Source: Elmis aenea (taxonomy: Eukaryota > Arthropoda > Insecta > Coleoptera > Elmidae). From it: a DNA stretch of 64,000 nt. Shown one piece after another: positions 24,401-36,400 of this stretch. The stretch covers positions 13,247,222 through 13,311,221 of the forward strand of contig OX393583.1 of the NCBI GenBank assembly GCA_947652605.1. The letters are read 5' to 3'. A model generated the notes under the pieces. That model searched no databases and was not told where the DNA came from. It was given only the letters and a program-made list of their open reading frames with translations. The stretch's first letter is position 1; the number at the start of each line of letters is the position of its first letter. The position numbers and the translations under genes are program-made.

Positions 24401-27400
24401 ATGTGTTAGGAGACAGGGACGGCTCTAGGGTAGTCGGCGCCCTGCTGCGAAGTACTCTTATAGCCCCCCCACTTATATATATTTAAAGACAAAAGTGGCT
24501 AATTTTCGGGTAATAAAAATAATAAAAATATAATATTGTTATTAATAATTTAATTTAATATAAATCTTTATGGAGTATGTAATGGAATTAATTACATAAA
24601 ACACTACATAAGTAGGTACTAAGTAGTATACTTAAAACAAAACGGATTTACTCTTATTATAAATTCTTAAATTCTTAACAAAATAAAATTTATAAGCAAA
24701 CATAATATTAAAATTTTACTTTTCTGGCTTTTATGCTAGCAAATTTATCAATAATTTCTTTATTTATTTATAAAAAAATTCGTACAACAATGGTTACATT
24801 TTCAAATACACACTCCAAATTGTTGGCACAAATAAAATTTAATATGTCAATTGTATCTGAATAAGTATTAAGATCTACAAAGTCACCAAAAAACCTTTAA
24901 TTCATCAAATAATTCTAATGCACTTATATCCTTGTCTGTACCATCCGTAAGCATACTTCCGATATCGTTACAATGTTTTCTAAAAATTTCTTTGTCCATA
25001 TTTTTTATCTCTTTGATATCGTAAAAAAATTAAAATTATCATTGTGATTTTTAAGTTGGCTAAATCTTTCTTCTCAAGAGTTCAGTAGGTACTCTAGTAT
25101 TTAAAATAACATTGAAAAAAAGATATTTTAAATTTATCTTTAGGACCAATCGGTGTTTCATCGGCAGATTCGTAACTAAATTGTTTCTTTATATTACGTC
25201 TTCGTACATTTTTTGACGGAATAATTTTTGGTGCAATTTCTAACTCTGTAGCTAGTTCTTTTGCAGATTCTAAAATTTCATTAAAACCTTTATCTGTTCT
25301 TAATTCCTTTATGAAACATATTAATTCGTGTAATGCACTAATGCACGTTTTAAATGCTGCTTAACACCTTGTAACATTTTACTTGCCATTTAATCTGTTA
25401 AATACTTCATACTATAAAATAGTAGAACAAATAAATTTAAAATTTTTAATTTTTTTAGCTAAACTTTGTGCCTGATGTCGACTTTGTAGTCGTTATTATT
25501 ATTATCATCAAAAATGTCTTTTAATGCGTCGTATATTTTCGTATCTTAATGGTCGCAGTGCTTCAACTCTAGATTCCAATCTAGTTGCAGATGAAGGTTT
25601 TAATGTTAATTTTGATAAATTCTTTTTTAAAATGTCCGACCTTTTAGTAGAACTACTAAAAAAAAATTAAAGTTCTTGAATAAAGCCAAAAAAAAACTAA
25701 TTGTTTCGACATTCATTTTTGCGGCATCATTCACAACTAAATTCAACGAATGCGCAGGCACGGAATAAAGAAAGCCCTGGGATTTAAATTTTGAATATGC
25801 TTTTGAACTCTTTTATTTCTACCTGTCATATTTGCGCCGTTATCGTGGCCTTGTCCTCTCATATCACTTATATTTAAATTGAAATCAAAGAGCTTTGCCC
25901 ACTCTCTGATTAGCTGAGTTTTGTGTTGGCGCGCGGTTCAAATTTAGCCTCATCCATACTGGCACGTGTTTTAAATTTATTTTTATACTCCTACTAGCTT
26001 ATTTAAAATAAAATTCATTTTGACACAATACACAATATTACCAGTAGTTCATAAATATCGACTAGTGTCCAGTAAATAGTACAGAGAAAAATGCAACAAC
26101 TGAATCGCGTAACATATGTATCAATATTTTTTGCAACAATTGCTATTTATAGCCTTAAAAGTAATGCAAGCATACAATTATCTGAAGTGTAAATCATAAC
26201 GATTGCAAACTGCCGATAATTTATAAATGAAGAACAAGAATGTTACAATAACCTCGTGTTTATCAAGTTCAGCAATGCTTTGTTTATTAAAAATTATATT
26301 TACATGCGTCATATGGTGTTTTTTATGCGGATTTAAATCTCAAAATTGTTTTACAGCCGGCGATAACAGTAATCGAATTAATAATGTTATGCAAGTGAAG
26401 TAATAAAGTATTCAGTGAAAGATAATTTAGTAGGAACGGAGAATGTTTATAAAATAAATTTAATCACAACTTTGCACTTGACTTGAGTGTTTTTACCAAA
26501 AACGTATCGTTAATTTTCGTTAGTCAAAGCAGTTGCAATAATTAAAAATGCATACGCGATATAAAAATGATAGGACGTATTCTGCGAACTTCTAATAATA
26601 CTACATAAACTGGTTTAGCCACCAAATGACTTTCGCCATCAATATACAGGGTGGTCCAAATTCGATGGGATTGCATGGGTATCTCGCTTATTATTCAAGA
26701 TAGAGAAACGGTTAAATTACCAAAAATGTGCAGTTTTTTGAGACAAACTCAGAACCGTTTTCAAAAATATTCTATCATTTCCGGTTTTCGAGTTATCGAA
26801 TAAAAAGTGTTTTTTTGTCATATTAATAATGTGTCATATCTCCGTTATTGTTGTAAATATCGAAAATATTTATAAAGCTTATTTTTAGATATTTTTATGT
26901 TCAATTTAATTATACTAAAAAAAATAATTTTACGCTCGCTGTTAAAAAGTTATGACACAAAATTACCTTTTTTTAAATAGAAGCGATAATTGGCTATGAC
27001 ATATTTAAATTCGTTAATTTTTTCTCATTCCAAATATAAAAGGGTCGATGTATTTATTTTTAATAATACGCAAGTTATGAAGGTTTTTTAGGTTTTTGTT
27101 CTAAGAAAATCATAGTAGGCTATGAAAACAAAAACCAAACAAGGTGTAAAACCTTACAAAACTCATGTGGTACAAGTTACCAAGGTTTTTTAATTTGTTG
27201 TGGAGATAAACATTGTAAATATTTGAAAATAAGAAAACAACGATATAGTCGGTATCAGCAGTAATGTAGGATATTGTTGTTTATCTTATGTTCAAAAAAT
27301 TTCGTATTTATCTCAATAACAAATTAAAAAACCTTGGTAACTTGTACCACATGAGTTTTATAAGGTTTTACACCTTGTTTATTTTTTGTTTTTACAGCCT

Positions 27401-30400
27401 ACTATGATTTTCTTTAAAAAAAAAACTAAAAAAGCTTCATAACTTGCGTATTGTTGAAAATAAATACATCAACCATTATATATTTGAAATGAGAAAAAAA
27501 TGAGAAATTTAAATAGGTCATAGCCAATTATCGTTTCCATTTAAAAAAAGGTAAGTTTGTGTCATAACTTTTTAACGGCGAGCGTAAATTTTTTTTTTTT
27601 AGTATAATCAAATTAAACATAAAAATATTCAAAAATAATCTTTATAAATATTTTTGATATTTACAACAATAACGAAGATATGACACATTATTATTATGAC
27701 AAAAAAACACTTTTTATTCGATAACTGGAAAACCGGAAATGATAGATTATTTTTGAAAACGGTTCTGAGTTTGTCTCAAAAAACTGCACGTTTTTGGTAA
27801 TTTAACCGTTTCTCTATCTTAAATATTAACCGAGATACCCATGCAATCCCATCGAATTTGGACCACCCTGTACAGGGTGTTTCATAATTGAATGCTGATC
27901 CTTAAGGGTGTTATTCCTTGAATGATTAAAAAAAAAAGTTCATCTCAATGTAGGTCCGCAACGCCGTATTTTTGAGATACAGGGCGTTTTTTGAATTTTA
28001 GTAGGTAGGTACTAGTGATTGCAATACCGGACCAAAATTACGATACCGGTATTCGGTATTTATTCGCAAGTAATACCGGTATACCGGTATAATACCGGTA
28101 TTGCCGTTTAAAAAAAGTATTGATTTTGAAAACACAAATATTTTACACATACATATGTATAATGTAAAAACACAAATTTACACAAAATAAAGAAACTTAA
28201 AATAATACATAGGTATGTAAAAAATATAGACCCAAAAAATAAACAAACCTACATATGAATTTAAATATATATATTGCCATTTAAACTATTTTTAAAGTGA
28301 GACTTTAAAAAGCATAAGGTATCATTTGTTTCATAGCTAAGCCATGAGCGAACTTTGGTACAAATTTTTCCTGCCCCAGAAAACGATCGCTCTAATTTAA
28401 CACTTGATGGAATTGTTAGGAGATAGGCATATACTATTTCTAGGTATTTCCCTTTAACTCCTTCGTCTTCTAATAATCTCACATCTCTTTTAATTAACTT
28501 AAAAACATCATTTTGTGTCACGATTTTGTGTTTTGCATTTACCTTTGCTATTTTTTTATTTATGGCAGACTGCAATTTTTGCTCCATCGTTAGTGTTATT
28601 TGTTTATGTTCTTTAGTTAAAGTTGTACAATTAACGTCCTTTCATGTTATTACAACTGTGAATTGTAAAAGAGACTATTAAAGAATAAAAATTAAATTAA
28701 AAAAAACAAAATTAATACCGAATACCGGTATTAGACCATCAAATGAGACGGTATTTCGGTATTGTAAAATGGCACGGTATACCGGTATTCGGTATACCGG
28801 TATACCGGTATTGCAATCACTAGTAGGTACCTACTAACTAGGTATAAAAACACATTTTTTTTTCAGAAAAAAAATTGTTCTGTTTCTACTAATGGCGTCC
28901 GTACTACATGTCCTTGAATGTATTTACTTGATTATAAAAAATTAAAACTAAAGTGAAATGTACTCTTTTACTTTTCAAAAGTACCTAATAGCCTTTTATT
29001 TCTTTACTCGAAAACCGTTCGACGGACAAAAAAAAGTCAAAAGGCCATTTTTACTAAGAGATAAAGCAAAATTATAAATATAACATTTATTTTGAAATAA
29101 AACAGTGGCATATAATTTTTTTCATTAAAAATATTCAAGGACATGTTAGTACGGACGCCATTGGTGGAAATGGAACAATTTTTTTTTTTGAAAAAAATGT
29201 GTTTTTATGCCTAGTTAGTACCTACTAAAATTCAAAAAAATATCTAAAGCGGTATCAAAGATATTACGAAAAAAACGATATTTTTTTCAACTTTTAACAC
29301 CCTGTATCTCAAAAATACGGCGGTTGCGGACCTACATTGATATGAACTATTTTTCTTAAAATAATCCAAGGAATAATACACCCTATATTGTGTGTATCTT
29401 CGTATATGTTCGTGTATTTGTGCGTATAAAAAGTTTAAAATGCCGCTACAAGCGTTCTAATTAACCTCAATTTTGTAAATGACGTCTGTCAATATGACGT
29501 AAATGACGTCCGTCAATATGACGTAAATTACGTCCGTCAATATGACGTAAATGACGTCTGTCAATATGACGTAAGTGACGTCTGTCAATATGACGTAAAT
29601 GACGTCTGTCAATATGTCGTAAATGACGCCTGTCAATATGACGTAAATGACGTCTGTCAATATGTCGTAAATGACGTCTGGCAATATGATGTAAATGACG
29701 TCTGTCAAAATGACGTTTCATGCGCGTGCTCACGTCATATGAACAACCACAGCGTTCTTAAACTCTTAAGTGGACACGGCCGCTGAGCGCGACGCCTTGC
29801 ACAGCGACACGAACTCTAGACCGCTCGCGAGTATTTACGTCATATCCATTGCATGAAAAATTTCGTTCGTCATATTCATTGTATTGAAAATATGAATTAA
29901 AAAATTAATGAAACGTAAGAATTATTTACAATTTTACTTTTTTATAGTGTTTACAACATATTATATTACACAACAATGCATAATTATCGATTTGGCATGT
30001 TTTTAAAAATATTACAAAACAGTACAAAGTTTTCAAAAATTTAATTTTTGGTATGAAAATCTTTAAAGCAAGGTTAAGGGCAAAGGCCCGTGCTGCAAAT
30101 TGCACACCAATAACGACTTTCTTTTCTTGTTACTTTTTTGAAGCACAGAACACATAGTAAATGTCGGCAAGTGGCGCTGTAAACGTTTTCGAACAAACAA
30201 AATAGATGACGTCATAAAGTTATCCTATATGTAATGACCGAAGCAAAGAAATCGTACGTTTTCGTCAAATACAATAAGATATACACAGGGCCGGCGGAAG
30301 CGGGCATGCAGAGCATGCGGCGCAGGCGGGCGCCGCTACGAAGGGGGCGTCGCCGCCGGAGCACAGTTCATAAGTTCATTTTTAAATTTTTACCATACAT

Positions 30401-33400
30401 TTTTATCATACCTAAAAACAAAAAGTCTTAGAATGATTAATATTCAAATAAATAAGGCCGGATACACCGAATAGAAGTTTTAAAAAAATTGTATATTGTC
30501 GCCTCTTTGATTTGTTGTTTACAATTTTGCAGCGAGACCAAGCTAAATGCTTCCCTGCAGAATGTTGTGTCTACTGCAGTCTATCTAAAATGAAACGGCG
30601 AAGGGCTCTTATGCGCAGAAACGAATTTTATGTTCTGTAGGTAAAACTAATAATTACAATTACCTAGTTTCTTTGCAATTATTCAAGAAATGTACAATTT
30701 CTTTTCATGCTCTTACAAACGTTGTGCAATCCTTTTAAAGTTTGCAAAAAATGCAATAGAGCTATATGACGAGTTAGGTATGTGCTTTCCGGTATATTTT
30801 TCCGAAGGATACATTAAATATTTAAATCCCTTTCGATATTGTTAATTTTATTGTGTCCAATAATGTATCTTTCCCTAACTTTTCAATTGTTTTAAGAATA
30901 CTATTTTCCTATTAGTGTAGCGAGCGGTGAACGTTCCTTTTCCAAGTTAAAATTAATCAAAACCTACTCAAGAACATGTATGTCACAAAAAGGGCTTGTT
31001 AGTTTGACGTTAATAGCTATTGAAAACGATATATGTGCGCAATTAGACGTTAAGACCATTATATCTAATTTTGTGAATATGAAACAAGAACCCTAAAATT
31101 TTAAGTATATTTATTTTATTTAACTTAATTTTTGTTATTCTGTAAAGATTTTATTTTTTGAATACTTATATTAAATGTTCTAATTATTTCTGAATTCTTT
31201 TCTTATTTTCTCATCTATCTCAAGTGTCATTTATTTTTCTAAAAGATAGTTCCACTCATAAAAATTATTTAAAAAAATTTACAAGTTACTAAAGGTATAT
31301 ATATATATATATAATCAAATTCCCTTCTACCCGTAGGTGTAGGGAGGTGTGCACATCTATGTATTGTACATGAATTTTCGCCACTGTTTTTTGTTCTGTG
31401 CCATTTCTTTCGCTTCGCACCACGATTTTCCCTTCTTCTCCAAGGTTTTTGCTACTGCCTTTTCCCATGTTTCTCTCGGTCTTCCTCTTTTCCTCCTTGT
31501 TTGTATTCTTGCTTCCCACACTCTCTTTACCTGTCTTCTTGTGTCCATTCTTTGTAGATGCCCCCACCAGCTCAGTTGCCTAGTTTCGATGAATTCCAGA
31601 ATAGATTCTACTTCCAGTTCATTTCTAATCTGTTCATTTCGTATTTTGTCTTTTCTTGTTACGCCTCTTACTCTTCTTAAAAATTTCATTTCAGTCGCTT
31701 GTATTTTATTTTTTTGGATCGATGTTAATGCCCATGACTCGCACCCAAATGTCAAAATTGGTCTATATATCGCACGGTACACGCTCATTTTTGTTTTTTT
31801 GGTGACTTCTTGTTTATTAATAAAGGTTTTGTCTATGGCGTAAAAGGTTTTTATTGCCTTTTCGATCCTCTTATTTATTTCTAATTCTTGTTGTCCTGAA
31901 TTTTCAATCGTTACACCGAGGTAGTCAAAATATTGTAAGGTTTCTATTTTTTCTCCTTCAATTTCTATGCTTATATTCTCATTTTCTTCGTTTATCGTCA
32001 TCACTTTTGTTTTCTTGTGATTAATTTCCATTCCATTCTCTTCCAGTACGTCTTTCCAAATTTTTATATTGGTTTTTAGGTTCCTTTCATTCTTAGCCAT
32101 AATCACTATATCGTCTGCGAACGCACATTCTGATACTTCGACTTTCTGTAAATTTTTGTTTCCTACTAATAAACTCTTAACATTTCGTTTGCATTTTTTA
32201 ATTATACTGTCCATAAAAATCGTAAACAATATGGGACTCATACCTCCTCCTTGTCTTAATCCATCTTCTGTCTTGAAAGAATCCGATTTCATGTTTTTTG
32301 TTGCCACATAATTTATTGTTGTCTTATACAAGCAGCTAATATTTACTAAAGGTAATAGTTATTAAAATTTTATTGGTTCATTAGTGAAATTCTACGAAGT
32401 TTCAATAACGTTATCTACATTTTGTTAAAAAATTATACAAATTTTATTACAGGGGCGCTTAGATAGAAATTGCATGCGGGCGGCAAAAACCCTAGCGCCG
32501 GCACTGGATATACACAATGTTACACAAAGCGAATATGTACGGCATAGTCGCTATTCATGACCAAGGCCGATGACGATTATATGCGGCATAACAGCTTAAG
32601 AGGTTAACGTTTTCGTTCTATTCTCAGTTTCTGATTTCAAGCAATAAAATATTACTGTGCCGTTAACGTCTTTAATGTTAAAAAGTGTACTGCAAGAAAA
32701 AAACCGACCGTTTTACAGTAGCGGAATTTGTCATAAAATAGTCTTTATTAATTAAAATAGCAAACGCTACAAAAATGCAGGCTCGTGCCACTTAACAATT
32801 TTTACAAAATGATGTGATGGTAATTATGATTGTCTATTAAAGTTTTTTTTTTCAGGTCTTATTGGTCAACTAAACGAAGTTAGTGATTTGTGTCGTATGT
32901 TAATTGGAAAATGGGCGGAAATTTTGGCCAAAACATTTTCTCTCATAGTCTTAATAGGTGCTAATACTGTGTATTGGATTTTAATGTCAAACTTTTTCTA
33001 CCACACCGTTTATTTTATATACAGTAAGTATATTTCAATTTTGATTAACTAATTATGTTTGATTGCTGATCTTGGCTTCATTTTCTTTTGTTAAAATTTT
33101 TCGTCATTGCCCTTCAAAGAGTGTTTATTACTAAATTACTCTCAATTAGCATATATTATGATTGTCTTGTTACATTTTTTGTGTTTAATGTAAAATTAAA
33201 TTTTAAGTATCATATAGATACAGTGTGTTAATAAAGTAACGCATATTGCTTACATTTTCTTAAATGTTTATTTAAAGAAAATGTTTTTATAATAAAAGAT
33301 GTTTCACATTTTTTTGCAGAGCACTTTGGTATACTAGATTTTTTTCACGGTTTAGTTGCTATGGCAACCAGTGGCGTAGCTAGAGGTTGTACCGCCCGGG

Positions 33401-36400
33401 GCGGTCCCTGAATTTGCCGCCCCTATAAAAAGGGTTGCTAATTTTTGATTTTTGCCAAAAGCAAGCAGAAATCGACACAAAAGAGTGGGGGGAAAAACAG
33501 AATGCGCCGCAGGCGATTTTTATTTAAATTTTAGACGTTCAAACGTGTTTTAAAGCAAAGTTAGATAATAGAGAATACTTTATCATCCTCCAAAATTACA
33601 GTTTTACAGTAGAACCTTTTCTGATTTTTATTTTCTTTAATCAGATCGCCCCCACTTCCACGAAATTATTTTTTATAAGGGTAAAAAATCCCTGTTACAA
33701 TAGAGTTTAAAACTGCATGGAATTTAATGCCTAAAATAAATGAATTGTTTGAAATTTTATTGAATGGTTGGTACCGTATCGTAAATTTTATTAGGTAGGT
33801 ACTTGGAATTTCTGTCGTTACAAGGGAGCGGGTTTTCACTGAAGCAAGGTCAAGTAGCCCGTTTTATCTTCGATAAGAATTCCTTTTTAAAAAATTAATT
33901 TTTATGAATTTAATAGCGCCAAAGCCTGTACTGATTATTATATCTACTGATCCTTCATTATCCCGAGATTTTCATCTTTACCCCATTTGGGTAGACTAAA
34001 AGTGCCGCCCCAAAAAAAGTGCCACCCGGGGTGGACCGCCCCCCCCCCTTGCTACGCTATTGATGGCAACCAAAGTTTAAATAGAAAAAACTGTATACAT
34101 TTTTTGTTTTATTTCTCTTTAGATGTATGTAGGTACTTTATAAAATATACAGGGTGTTCAAGCAAATACGTACTAATCGCTAGCTCTGTAATTATAATAA
34201 AAATTTAACAAAATAACTACAGAGTGTTTTGTTTTTGTGCACCAATATGTTGTAGTACCTACCTTTGTTTTTTAAATTGGAATACCCTGTATATTTTTTA
34301 GATTCAATTATAATTAGGGTGATCATATTTCAAAAATGCAAAACCGGGATACCACCAGAGGCGGACTTGCGGGGGGGTCTACCTCTTTACTAGTATACCA
34401 TGAAAAAATCTTATTATCATTAATGTTTTCTCAGGGCCAGCCCAGGGTACATACTCCTTTATCGCAGTCGCGGGCAGCTATTTAAAAAAAAAGTGCGAAA
34501 TTACTTTGTTTTCGCCTTCTTCCTCCTTTAGTTAAAAAAATGGACTTTCTGTCAAAAAACCGATTCCACAACCTTCAAAGCCTATAAAAGTAACCTTAAA
34601 TGTCAATTAAAATTTACAAAAGCGTTTTTTGGACACTTGTTGACATAAGAAAATTCAATTTATTCAAGTCACGGCACACTTATTAAAAAAATAAATTTTC
34701 GTACATAAATTATTTGAGGTTAAAAAAATTAACCAAAACGGTGAAGTTGTATCCAGAATTGCTTCTCAGTAGCGTAGCAAAGGGGCACTTTTTTGGGGCA
34801 CTTTCAGTTTACCCAAATGGAGTAAAAATGAAAATCTCGGGGCAATGAAGGAACAGTAGATAGGGGAGACCGGGGATAAAAGTAAAATTTTTTTGTTTTT
34901 ATTTAATTTCTCATAGATTATTGCAAATTTTTTACATCCAAATTGGTTTAATGATAGATTGGACATTTGTCTTGCTTCCAAGATATTTATTTCGTGCGTT
35001 TCGTGAAGCAACTGTTAGAAAAAAAAAATTTCTTTAGTAAGACAGCTGTTACTTTCAACCTCAACGTTGGGGCTAAAAGTAACAATGATTGGGGTAAGTT
35101 GTAACGGCAAAATAATTTACACAGCTCATAAGTAGTGGGTAAATATATTAGTATTCATCAACAAAATTAATATTTTATTCAAAAATACACATTAGCAAAA
35201 TGAAAAAATTAAAAAAAAAATCTTTGGTACAATACAAAATGATGAGTGAACAGTATGGCATACCAGGTAAGGGCGGTCCCAAATTATTAAATTTATACTG
35301 GATCATAATAACTGTTTGTTTTATTTTTTTAAATCTAACCGCCCTTAAACTGACCGTCATTCATTAAATCAGTAAAAGAGGGTCAGGTTAAGTTGGGTTG
35401 GTTAAAGCTTTGTTTATATTAAGTTATAAATATTAAGGTAATAGAATAAAAACAATGGCGGCTGGTAGGAAAACCAAAAGTACCAGATCTTACCAAATTA
35501 CATAGGTTTTATAATTTAAAATGCTTTTTAAGAAATGATTTAGCTTTACATACATTTCCATCATTAAACCGATATTATATACTGAGTTTTATAATTTAAT
35601 AATTTGGGACTGCAGTTACCAGGTTTGCCAAGATTATTAGTACCTACATATTTAAAAATGTGAATCAAAAAGATACAACAAACTGGAAAATTATTCCGAC
35701 AACTCTTGTATATTCTCATCTACGAAGAAAGCCACCAATTATGTGCTAAGAGTGAACATTTGCAAGTGAAAACATTAATTGGGGTTGGTTGTAACACTTT
35801 GTTACTTTTGACCCCAAGTGTACACAAAACAAATTGCAGGGAATCCACAACTAACCACGATTTTAACGTCAAATTGTATTGCATCCACCAATAGCCAACT
35901 AAATTTAGAACAAAATAATATAGGTACTTTTTTGTTCCTATTTTAGAGATCGCCTAAAAGTTACTCGACGGATGAGACAACGCAGTAACTTTTAGGCGGA
36001 AAATAGTGACTCTGGCTGGCAAAAAGTTAACCTCTATGACAGATGAAAACTAGCAATGTAGGTAGGGAGCTGGATGTAACTTAACATTGCAAAAGCGTTT
36101 AGGGCGATATAAAACAAAAAGTAAAGAAACTATAGGCACTGTTACAACCTACCCGTGTTACTTTTATCCCCGGTCTCCCCTATAACAATCAGAACCGGCA
36201 CTGGTGCTATTAAATTCATAAAAATTAATTTAAAAAAAAATAATTCCCATCGAAGTTAGAGGATAAAACGGGCTGCTTGACCTTGCTTCACTGAAAACCC
36301 GCTCCCTTGTAACGACAGAAATTCCAAGTGTATAATAAAATTTACGATACAGTACCACCCATTCAATAAAATTATGAAACAATTCATTTATTTTAGGCAT

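Larger units (their letters stand above)
27903..29385. mobile_element. Fold-back element (family B), split by a hAT
   Basis: AGGGTGTTATTCCTTGAATG on the left mirrors AATAATACACCCTATA on the right; ATGTAGGTCCGCAACGCCGT and TGGCGTCCGTACTA blocks are mirrored. A further 30 bp with a CAGGGTGTTTCATAATTG end (27873) precedes it and directly abuts family A copy 1, sharing its TA. Interrupted at 28013-28822. Confidence 0.75.
30286..32506 (+). mobile_element. hAT element with transposase remnant, TSD gatataca, split by a LINE
   Basis: CAGGGCCGGCGGAAGCGGG on the left and CCTAGCGCCGGCACTG on the right; exact duplication gatataca (30278-30285, 32507-32514). GCATGC near both ends. Contains a hATC remnant (30914-31096) and the LINE 31298-32341. 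Confidence 0.88.
19498..32855 (+). other. SLC38A9: SLC38A9 intron 4 (13.4 kb)
   Basis: Filled by the elements listed below. Stretches without recognisable content: 22000-22320, 22900-23100, 23650-24140, 25931-26640, 29720-30277 and 32515-32840. Confidence 0.8.

Noticed and set aside
29457..29733. Two repetitive open frames (83 and 88 codons) on the minus strand
   Set aside because: They are readings of the 24-bp minisatellite; a period divisible by three keeps frames open without selection.
31349..31843. 164-codon plus-strand open frame
   Set aside because: Shadow antisense to the LINE reverse transcriptase.
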